This document shows positions 6,159 to 12,220 of a stretch of DNA of 13,726 nucleotides, piece after piece. The notes below the pieces were generated by a model. It saw only the letters and a program-made list of their open reading frames with translations, searched no databases and was not told the DNA's origin. A program made the translations under genes and the position numbers. Source of the stretch: JBFHDX01 sp041584475 (GTDB lineage: Bacteria; Pseudomonadota; Alphaproteobacteria; UBA8366; JADFVY01). Every line of letters starts with the position of its first letter. Positions within the stretch are counted from its first letter, which is position 1. Where the stretch lies: contig JBFHDX010000102.1 of NCBI GenBank assembly GCA_041584475.1, forward strand, positions 1-13,726, in the 5' to 3' direction.

Positions 6159-7601
6159 CTACGCACGTTTGAAGCCTGCGCGGGTCATGCGGCCCCATTC
6201 GGTCTTGCCGCGCAGGAACTGCCAGTAGCCGGCGACGCGCCACAGATTGTTGATCTGCCGGTAGCCGAAATTCTCGAGCACCGCGACGCCGGCGAGCAGC
6301 ACGAGATGGCTGGCCCTCGGGAAACGCCGCAACTCCATTTCCTCGAGCATCAGCGCGCCGACGCTGACGGCGACCCCGAGGACGAACGTCACGGCGAGGT
6401 AAGCGAGGAAGAAATCCCAGCTGAGGATGCCGACATACCAGGTCGCCGGGATCAGCAGGTAACCGATCACCTCCACCGGTGGCGCCAGCACGTCGACGAG
6501 GAAGACGTGCGGCATGCCGATCAGGCCGGCGACCCCGTAACGCGGATTGAGAAACATTCGCGCGTGCCGGAAGAACGCCTCGAGCGCCCCGCGCTGCCAG
6601 CGCTTGCGCTGGCTCGCCAGGACGCGCAGCGTCGTCGGCGCTTCGGTCCAGCAGACCGGGTCGGGAACGAAGCGGATCTCGTAGTCGGCGCCCTTCTCGC
6701 GCATGAAGCGGTGGAGCTTGACGATGATCTCCATGTCCTCGCCCACGGTGCCGTGCGAGTAACCGCCGACGGCGACGACGACGCGGCGCCGGAAGATGCC
6801 GAACGCGCCCGAAATCAGCATGAGCGCGTTCAGCCGGCTCCAGGCGAGGCGCGCGATGAGGAAGGCGCGGATGTATTCGATGACCTGGAACAGCGGCAAC
6901 AGCGTGTCGGGGATGCCGACCTCGACGACCCGGCCGCCGCGCACCCTGCAGCCGTTGGCGATGCGAATCGTGCCGCCGACGGCGATGACCCGGTCGGGAT
7001 CCTCGGCGAACGGCTGCACCGCGCGCAGCAGCGAGTCCGCTTCGAGGATCGAGTCGGCGTCGACGGCGCAGAACATCGGGAAGCGCGAGAGGTTGATGCC
7101 CGCATTCAGGGCATCCGCCTTGCCGCCGTTCTCCTTGTCGATGACGATCAGGTTGGGATAGCCCGGCGACCCGTAGATGCCCCGGATCGGGCGGTGCGGG
7201 ACCTCCTCTTCGTGGACGCGGCTGATCGGGGCGAGCCCGTAAGTCTCGATCAGCGTCTGCAGGGTCGCGTCGCTCGATCCGTCATTGATGACGATGATCT
7301 CGAAGCGCGGATAGTGCAGCGCCAGCATCGAGCGCACGTTCTCGACGATCGTCGCCTCCTCGTTGTGGGCCGGCACGAGCAGGGAGATCGGGCTGGTCGT
7401 GTCGCTGAGCTGCCGCCAGGCACGGTTGGCGTTGGGGATCAGCCGCCAGCGATGCAGCACGGAAAACGCCAGTACGAGCTGGAGCACGTAGAGCCCGTTC
7501 TGCACCAGCATCGTGCCGAGAATGACGATGCTCGCCCACCATGCCGTCTCGGCGACATACGGCAGCAAGGCTTCCGACACGGATTGGAGGTCGAGGTTCA
7601 T
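6159..7601 (-). CDS. Membrane-bound family 2 glycosyltransferase (processive-synthase type)
   Basis: A 480-residue protein. Residues about 22-48 form a membrane helix. The GT-A domain follows: SLLVPAHNEE (73-82), VINDGSSD (104-111), the metal-binding DAD (181-183), the catalytic-base motif VGED (286-289) and QRKRW (331-335). The Q-x-x-R-W form of that last motif is typical of processive beta-glycan synthases such as cellulose, hyaluronan and PNAG synthases. At least three more hydrophobic segments follow (about 365-385, 388-417, 430-446). No PilZ domain is present. The ATG at 7601 overlaps the stop of the HEAT-repeat gene (ATGA) and has a GGAGGAGGAG ribosome site, so the two are translated together. 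Polymerisation of a sugar nucleotide into an exported glycan is the likely reaction; the sugar cannot be read from sequence. The nearest named context known to me is the YaiO/YaiP pairing of enterobacteria. Confidence 0.95.
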   Translation of the reverse strand: MNLDLQSVSEALLPYVAETAWWASIVILGTMLVQNGLYVLQLVLAFSVLHRWRLIPNANRAWRQLSDTTSPISLLVPAHNEEATIVENVRSMLALHYPRFEIIVINDGSSDATLQTLIETYGLAPISRVHEEEVPHRPIRGIYGSPGYPNLIVIDKENGGKADALNAGINLSRFPMFCAVDADSILEADSLLRAVQPFAEDPDRVIAVGGTIRIANGCRVRGGRVVEVGIPDTLLPLFQVIEYIRAFLIARLAWSRLNALMLISGAFGIFRRRVVVAVGGYSHGTVGEDMEIIVKLHRFMREKGADYEIRFVPDPVCWTEAPTTLRVLASQRKRWQRGALEAFFRHARMFLNPRYGVAGLIGMPHVFLVDVLAPPVEVIGYLLIPATWYVGILSWDFFLAYLAVTFVLGVAVSVGALMLEEMELRRFPRASHLVLLAGVAVLENFGYRQINNLWRVAGYWQFLRGKTEWGRMTRAGFKRA

Positions 7602-8755
7602 GCCGCCGCACTCTCCTCCTCCGCCAGCACCATGTCCGCGATGCGGGCCGCCGCGCCTTGTCCCTTGCGCGCCTGCTCGAGCGTGTAGCGACCGCGACCG
7701 CCGATCTCGCGCAGCGCCTCGGCCGCCCTGAACCGCGGCCACCATTGTTCGTCCGAGAGCCGTTCCTGCAGCAGCGGCACGGCGTTGGGCAGCGGAATCC
7801 GTCCGGCACAGATCGCCGCTTCGGTGCGCACCTCCCAGGCCGGGTCGCGCAGGCCCGCCATCACCGTCGGACCCGCCGCCGGGTGGCCGATCGCGGCGAG
7901 CGCGCGCATGGCCTCGGCGCGAACGTCGACCGCCGGACGGCTGGCATGACGGGTGATGACGGGTATCAGCGAATAGTCCTGCGTCGTACCGATCGCATAG
8001 ATCGCGAGCGCGGCGACGAGGTTCGGCGGTTCACTGTCGAGCAGCTCGATGAGGTCGCCGGTGTCGCGCGTCGCCACGACGCGGAAGATATCGCGCAGCA
8101 TGCGCGACCGGATGACGACACCGACCTCGAGCTTCTCGACGAGCTGCGCGACCGTCACGTCATGGCCCATGTTGACGAGCGCCGAGGCCGCGGCGAGGCG
8201 CACGTCCGGGTTGCGGTCGGCCAGCGCCTCGCCGAGCGCCGCGATGACCTCGGCTCCGGGCAGCAGGGCCAGCGTCTCGATCGCCTTGACGCGCCGGCCG
8301 ATCCGCCAGCTCTTCAGATCTTTGAGCAGAGCCGCCTCGGCACCGGTCTGCCGCAGCAGGTCGATCACCTGCTCGCGCGAGGCGCCGCGCACCGAGCCGA
8401 GCAGGTCCTGGGCGATGTCCACCAGGACGTACAGATCGGTGCGGGCGATCCGGCTGCGACGCCGGCGGCCTTTGGACAGGCCGCTGCCGACCTCCAGCAC
8501 CAGCTTGAGATCGGCGCCGCGGCACATGGCGCGCACGGCTTCGTCGTCGGCCGGCGCGTCGAGAAAGATCATGACGAGCTGCGTCAGCGCCTTCCTGCGT
8601 TCATCGAATTTGCGCTTGCGTCGTTCCTGGAACAGCCGGCGCACGACCAGTAGCAGCATGGTCGTTGCCGACAGCGCGGCCAGCGCGAGCGATGTCCACC
8701 AGATCCCCGTCAGGATCACGGTCTCGTTCAGCGGGAACAGGTGGGTGGCGGTCAT
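7598..8755 (-). CDS. Membrane-anchored HEAT-repeat protein
   Basis: A 385-residue protein. Residues about 14-38 form a single N-terminal membrane helix, followed by a strongly basic stretch (RRLFQERRKRKFDERRK, 39-55), so the bulk should face the cytoplasm. A helical region without a recognised family covers about 55-145. From about 150 onward there are HEAT/PBS-lyase-type repeats of about 30 residues, with the recurring pattern of Pro/Asp then V-R-x-x-A-A-x-A-L: RNPDVRLAAASAL (181-193), AVDVRAEAMRALAAIG (275-290), PAWEVRTEAAICAG (305-318) and WWPRFRAAEALREIG (338-352). HEAT arrays bind proteins and have no catalytic role here. Its place between an outer-membrane barrel gene and an inner-membrane glycosyltransferase, with an ATGA overlap to the latter, suggests a scaffold or regulator of the synthase. 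The ATG at 8755 is 17 bases after the upstream stop and has an AGGCGGGA ribosome site. Confidence 0.88.
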   Translation of the reverse strand: MTATHLFPLNETVILTGIWWTSLALAALSATTMLLLVVRRLFQERRKRKFDERRKALTQLVMIFLDAPADDEAVRAMCRGADLKLVLEVGSGLSKGRRRRSRIARTDLYVLVDIAQDLLGSVRGASREQVIDLLRQTGAEAALLKDLKSWRIGRRVKAIETLALLPGAEVIAALGEALADRNPDVRLAAASALVNMGHDVTVAQLVEKLEVGVVIRSRMLRDIFRVVATRDTGDLIELLDSEPPNLVAALAIYAIGTTQDYSLIPVITRHASRPAVDVRAEAMRALAAIGHPAAGPTVMAGLRDPAWEVRTEAAICAGRIPLPNAVPLLQERLSDEQWWPRFRAAEALREIGGRGRYTLEQARKGQGAAARIADMVLAEEESAAA

Positions 8756-8772
8756 CGGTGCGTTCCCGCCTG

Positions 8773-10077
8773 CTAGTGACGAACCGTCAGTCCGACGGCG
8801 AAGACTTCGCGGATGTAGGAGTTCTCGCGGTCTTCGCGGGCGACGTCGAGGCTGACGCGGATGCGGCGCGGCAGATCGAACGCCATGCCGCCGAACCAGC
8901 TGCTCGTCTGGACCGTGATCCCGCTTTCGGTTTCCGGCGCGTCGGCCGCCCCGCCATAGATCCGGAAGGCCGGCACGATCTGCCAGTCGAGCCGGCCGAA
9001 CCATCCGGCCAGGCGCTCGTCGGTCTCGCGGTCGAACGAGTTGATCCAGCGACCGGTCAGCCAGACCCGGCCGTCGAAGAAGTACTGCTCGAGGCCGGGA
9101 TCGGCGTTCTGGACGTCGGCGGTCTCGTAGCTGCGGTGGCGCAGATCGAGGGTCAGAAAGCCGGGGCCGATCGCGTCGCCGCCCGAATACAGACGCGCGC
9201 CGCCGCCGGTCGCGATCGCCCAGCGCGGCAGGAAATCGGCCTCGGGCGCGATCGCCCCCTCGAGATAGGCACGCAGCGCCGGCGAGAAGCGCTGCGCGAT
9301 GCCGAGCCCGACCGACGTATCGGTGTCGTCGAAACGGTTGCTGACGTCGGCGCGCAGATGCAGCCCGGTGCCGCCCGGCGAGGTTCGTTCGACGCGGAAG
9401 AAACCCTCGTGCCAGTCATCCAGCGCCGGGCGGGACAGCCGGCTCTGCGAATAGCCGGTGTCGTAGCGCCAGGCGGCACGGCGCGGCGCTGCGGCGGACG
9501 CGATGCCCGGGGACACCGGTTCGGGCGGACGCCGCGCCCTGGCGACGTCGGCCAGCCCGGTGCGCGCCTCTTCGTTCGCCGAGTCGAGCGATTGCGCCCG
9601 GGCGAAATGCGCCTGCGCGACATCGAGGTCGCCGGTATAGAAGGCGATGCGGCCCCTGACCGCGTGCGCCTCGGCGCTCGTCGGCCGCGTCGCGATGACC
9701 ACGTCGGCAACGGTCCCGGCCTCGGCGTAACGTCCGGCCCAGCCGAGGATGCGGGCGCGTGCGAGCCGCAGGTCGGCGCTCTGGGGATCGATCGCCAACC
9801 CCCTGTCCGTCGCCGCGAGGGCGCCCTCGTAATCGCGCATGTAGCCGCGAACGAGCGCGAGCCGGAGCAGGATTTCCGTGTTCGCCGGCGCCAGCCGCGA
9901 GGCCGCGGCGAACCTGTCGGCGGCGCGCGGAAGATCGCCGGCCTGCTGCGCGCGAAGCCCCTCCGCATAGAGCTCGCGGGCATTCTGCGCCGTAGCGTCC
10001 GGCACCGCGGCACCCAGGATCGACAGGGCGAGGATGGCGGCGGCGGCAAGCCGGGGCGCAACCCGGCACGGGTTCAT
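8773..10077 (-). CDS. TPR protein with C-terminal YaiO-family outer-membrane beta-barrel
   Basis: A 434-residue protein. Residues 1-30 are a signal peptide ending ATA-Q. Residues about 33-178 hold four TPR-like repeats: ARELYAEGLRAQQAGDLPRA, LRLALVRGYMRDYEGAL, LRLARARILGWAGRYAEA and HAVRGRIAFYTGDLDVAQ. After a Pro/Ala linker (about 180-200), residues 203-434 are alternating beta-strands with aromatic girdles (WRYDTGYSQSRLS, GRVWLTGRW, SSWFGGMAFD and the C-terminal VFAVGLTVRH). This is the layout of the YaiO-type outer-membrane domain. TPR plus barrel in one chain is also the plan of PgaA and BcsC, which export polysaccharide. The start chosen is ATG 10077, which overlaps the response-regulator stop (ATGA). 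The in-frame ATG at 10089 has a better but close AAGGA site and would add four residues. The likely role is export of the glycan made by the downstream glycosyltransferase. Confidence 0.9.
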   Translation of the reverse strand: MNPCRVAPRLAAAAILALSILGAAVPDATAQNARELYAEGLRAQQAGDLPRAADRFAAASRLAPANTEILLRLALVRGYMRDYEGALAATDRGLAIDPQSADLRLARARILGWAGRYAEAGTVADVVIATRPTSAEAHAVRGRIAFYTGDLDVAQAHFARAQSLDSANEEARTGLADVARARRPPEPVSPGIASAAAPRRAAWRYDTGYSQSRLSRPALDDWHEGFFRVERTSPGGTGLHLRADVSNRFDDTDTSVGLGIAQRFSPALRAYLEGAIAPEADFLPRWAIATGGGARLYSGGDAIGPGFLTLDLRHRSYETADVQNADPGLEQYFFDGRVWLTGRWINSFDRETDERLAGWFGRLDWQIVPAFRIYGGAADAPETESGITVQTSSWFGGMAFDLPRRIRVSLDVAREDRENSYIREVFAVGLTVRH

Positions 10078-10472
10078 GCCGGCTGCCATTTGTCCTTCAG
10101 AAGCCTCTGGATCTTGAGGAAGAGCTCTTCCGGCATGAACGGCTTCACGAGATAGTCCGCCGCCCCCAGGTTGAGTCCGTTGAGAACGTCGTGCTCGAGC
10201 CGCCGCGCGCTCAGCATGATCACCGGGATGTCCTTGGTGTCCTCGTTCTCCTTGAGGTGCCGCAGGACCTCGAAGCCGTCCATGGTCGGCATCATGCCGT
10301 CGAGCACGATCAGGTCCGGCCGGTTGCTGATCGCGCTCTCGAGGCCTTCGAGCCCGTCCGTCGCGGCGTGCACGGACAGGCCCCGCTGGCCGAGCTTGTG
10401 CTCGAGCAGCGTGATGAGCAGCTCGTCATCGTCCATGATCAGGATCGAGCAGACGCCGGGGGTATCGGACAT
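10074..10472 (-). CDS. Single-domain response regulator (stand-alone receiver)
   Basis: A 132-residue protein made only of a receiver domain. It shows the acidic cluster Asp14-Asp16 (LIMDDDE), phospho-acceptor Asp58 in IVLDGMMPTMDG, Ser88 in IMLSAR, and Lys110 in LVKPF, so all catalytic residues are present. No DNA-binding or enzymatic output domain follows; the chain ends about a dozen residues after the last helix. It must therefore act by protein contact or pass phosphate on. It is the first gene of the glycan operon, whose last gene is a hybrid kinase with an HPt domain, so this receiver is a plausible final acceptor of that relay. The ATG at 10472 has an AGGA ribosome site about eight bases upstream. 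The next gene starts in an ATGA overlap with its stop. Confidence 0.96.
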   Translation of the reverse strand: MSDTPGVCSILIMDDDELLITLLEHKLGQRGLSVHAATDGLEGLESAISNRPDLIVLDGMMPTMDGFEVLRHLKENEDTKDIPVIMLSARRLEHDVLNGLNLGAADYLVKPFMPEELFLKIQRLLKDKWQPA

Positions 10473-10656
10473 CGGGCTTCCTGTGCTTGTACACCTTGGG
10501 ATACGGTGCTTTCGGTTCCTGCGATACGCCGCAAGGCGAAATATACGCGTTGCACGGTTAATCGATTGTTACGATGCAACCACGAATCGGGGTCGTTGCG
10601 GCCTTCGGGCCGCCGCGCGGGGCCCGATCGGGCGGTTCACCATTCGGGAGGCGACG
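10473..10656. promoter_or_regulatory. Divergent promoter region between the glycan operon and the enoyl-CoA hydratase gene
   Basis: This 184-base gap must hold the promoter of the five-gene minus-strand operon and that of the plus-strand hydratase gene. Its centre (about 10538-10575) is clearly more AT-rich than the surroundings. TATATT on the minus strand (10545..10540) is a fair -10 box for the operon, giving a leader of about 60 bases; no good -35 partner is seen. TTGCAC on the plus strand (10550-10555) resembles a -35 box, but no well-spaced -10 follows. The inverted repeat at 10549-10580 overlaps both. Confidence 0.5.
10549..10580. promoter_or_regulatory. Inverted repeat GTTGCA-N20-TGCAAC, possible operator
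   Basis: GTTGCA at 10549-10554 and TGCAAC at 10575-10580 are perfect reverse complements separated by 20 bases. Between them lies the 8-base palindrome AATCGATT (10560-10567), centred one base off the midpoint. Spaced half-sites in the AT-rich middle of a divergent promoter fit a dimeric regulator site. No regulator gene with a DNA-binding domain is in the window, so the binder is unknown. Confidence 0.35.
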
Positions 10657-11454
10657 ATGGCGGCAACACCGGTCCTCGGCGAGCGCGACGGCGCGCTAAC
10701 GATTCTCACGCTCAACCGGCCGCAAACCTACAACGCGATCGACGATGCGCTGGTCCGCGCGCTGCTCGATGCGCTCGTCGATTGCGACGAGGACGCGACC
10801 GTGCGCGCGGTGATGATCACGGGCGCGGGCAAGGCGTTCTGCGCCGGTGGCGATCTGAAGGCGATGAAGGCCGCGGCCGACGCACACGGGACCGCCGGGC
10901 CGTTCCTCAAGCGCCTGACCGTACCCGTGCACGGGGCCATCGCGACGATCGCCCGCATGGAAAAGCCAGTCGTCGCGGCGGTCAACGGACCCGCCGGCGG
11001 ATTCGGCTTCAGCCTCGCGCTCGCCTGCGACCTCGTCGTCGCCGCCGAGAGCGCCGTCTTCACCATGGCCTATACGCGCGCCGGCCTGGCGCCCGACGGC
11101 GGCTCGACGTTCTTTCTGCCGCGGCTCGTCGGCGCGCGGCGCGCCGTCGACCTCGTGCTCAACAACCGCGCGCTGTCCGCCGCCGAGGCGAGGGATATCG
11201 GCATCGTCAACGAGGTGCTGTCCGACGCTTCCTTCGCCGCGGATGCAAGGGCATATGCGGCGCGGCTGGCGGCCGGGCCGACCCGCGCGTTCGGCGCCGC
11301 GAAGCGGCTCCTGGCCTCGAGCCCCGACGCCTCGCTCGAAGGCCAGATGGAGCACGAGCGCCGCGCGATCGCCGCCTGCGGCGGCACCGACGATTTCCGC
11401 GAGGGCGTCGCCGCGTTCGTCGAAAAACGCACGCCGGCCTTCAAGGGCGCGTAG
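10657..11454 (+). CDS. Enoyl-CoA hydratase/isomerase (crotonase family, PaaG-like)
   Basis: A 265-residue cytoplasmic protein of the usual crotonase length. It shows LNRPQTYNAI (19-28), the first oxyanion-hole motif FCAGGDL (61-67), the second NGPAGGFGFSLALACD (110-125), and GLAPDGGSTFFLPRLVG (143-159). Classical hydratases have two catalytic Glu. Here the position after the GGFG motif is Ser119 and the second is Tyr139, while Asp147 in PDGG is present. The PDxGxTxxLPRLVG pattern is that of PaaG and related enoyl-CoA isomerases, so double-bond isomerisation or a related CoA-ester reaction is more likely than plain hydration. The ATG at 10657 has a strong GGGAGG ribosome site. It is transcribed away from the glycan operon and stands alone; no other beta-oxidation gene is adjacent. 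The exact substrate cannot be told. Confidence 0.94.
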   Translation: MAATPVLGERDGALTILTLNRPQTYNAIDDALVRALLDALVDCDEDATVRAVMITGAGKAFCAGGDLKAMKAAADAHGTAGPFLKRLTVPVHGAIATIARMEKPVVAAVNGPAGGFGFSLALACDLVVAAESAVFTMAYTRAGLAPDGGSTFFLPRLVGARRAVDLVLNNRALSAAEARDIGIVNEVLSDASFAADARAYAARLAAGPTRAFGAAKRLLASSPDASLEGQMEHERRAIAACGGTDDFREGVAAFVEKRTPAFKGA

Positions 11455-11544
11455 CGGTGCGCCTGGCGGGGCCGCGGCAAAGTCTGTTTTGGCTGGCGCG
11501 CATGAGCGAGCGGACGGGAACGGGACAGCGGAAACCGTTCCAGA

Positions 11545-11665
11545 GGCCAATCTCGACAATCTTGCCTTCGCGCTGGGACACCGCGCCGTCCTCGATGACG
11601 TCAGCCGGATCGTTATTGATGACCCGGCCAATGACATACTTGCCGCGAATCAGCGAAGACGACAT
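11545..11665 (-). pseudogene. Truncated N-terminus of an amidohydrolase-family enzyme
   Basis: The ATG at 11665 opens a frame reading LIRGKYVIGRV, VIEDGAVSQREGKIVEIG. This is the first beta-sandwich portion typical of metal-dependent amidohydrolases (cytosine-deaminase/TRZ-like group), which are normally over 400 residues. After about 40 codons the similarity stops, and the frame runs on as Arg/Ala-rich sequence without family character until a stop at 11441, inside the end of the hydratase gene on the other strand. No HxH metal motif is present. It is therefore a 3'-truncated remnant, whose break lies near 11545. An inverted repeat (GGAACGG 11517-11523, CCGTTCC 11535-11541) lies just past the break. 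The amidohydrolase assignment rests on the N-terminal pattern only. Confidence 0.6.
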
Positions 11666-11686
11666 GTTCTACAGACTTTCTCGCAC

Positions 11687-12208
11687 TCAGCCGGGCGTTT
11701 CGGGAAACACGGCCTTGGCCCTGTGGAAGAACAGCGCGCGCAACTTGTCCCAAAAATCGCCGCCCAGGACAAACAGGCTCACAACCAGAAGCAGGTCGCC
11801 GACAATAGCGAGGGTCACTTCGTTACCAACGTAGCCGGGGATCATGTCGCCGGCATAGGGTGCGACCCAGGCGGCCGCGATCGGCACGACAAACATCACC
11901 AGGCCGATCGTGTAGCGTGTGTGACTGACCTCCGCCGGCGGGCCGTATTGCCTGAGAAAGCCGAAGACGCGGTTCTTGATATACGCGTAACCGCTCTTGC
12001 CCATCACCGCGACCGCGCCGAGTCCGAGGACTTCCGCACCTGCGAGCAAGGCACCGGAAGCTGTGGCCACGGTGGCGGCCGACAGTCCCATTGCGGCAAC
12101 CAGCGGCACTCCGACAACCGGAAGCGCGATGCTTAGTCCGAACAAGGCTAAGCCGAGCTTGAGCCGCCAACCCGCGGCTGGCGTGGCGGATTGCGAGACT
12201 TCGGTCAT
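11687..12208 (-). CDS. 'Transporter suffix domain' membrane protein
   Basis: A 173-residue protein with four hydrophobic helices (about 17-38, 44-68, 98-118, 129-150). It carries the features of the domain named transporter suffix: FGLSIALPVVGVPL near residues 23-36, LLAGAEVLGLGAVAVMGKSGY at 54-74, and FGFLRQYGPPAEVSHTRYTIGLVMF in the middle. In other bacteria this module is described in association with RND-type transporters; here it stands alone. Its biochemical role is unknown. The ATG at 12208 has a near-perfect AAAGGAG ribosome site that overlaps the stop of the alcohol dehydrogenase remnant 12 bases upstream, a sign of former co-translation. It is intact while the genes on both sides are broken, so it may still be functional, or simply not yet hit. 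Base composition is lower in GC than in the left part of the window. Confidence 0.83.
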   Translation of the reverse strand: MTEVSQSATPAAGWRLKLGLALFGLSIALPVVGVPLVAAMGLSAATVATASGALLAGAEVLGLGAVAVMGKSGYAYIKNRVFGFLRQYGPPAEVSHTRYTIGLVMFVVPIAAAWVAPYAGDMIPGYVGNEVTLAIVGDLLLVVSLFVLGGDFWDKLRALFFHRAKAVFPETPG

Positions 12209-12220
12209 CAGCCATCTCCT

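Noticed and set aside
5901..7688. A plus-strand open frame of 595 codons antisense to the glycosyltransferase and the kinase start
   Set aside because: It is rich in Arg, Asp, Ala and Gln, with no domain pattern, and mirrors the codon positions of clear genes on the other strand. Long antisense frames are expected at this GC content.
8665..10155. A plus-strand open frame of 496 codons antisense to the YaiO-barrel gene
   Set aside because: The opposite strand encodes a signal peptide, TPRs and a beta-barrel in clear order; this frame shows only Arg/Gly/Ala-rich sequence.
11455..11545. An intrinsic terminator after the hydratase gene at the inverted repeat 11517-11541
   Set aside because: The 7-bp stem has an 11-base loop, is not followed by a T run, and lies about 60 bases after the stop; the TTTT at 11477-11480 precedes it.
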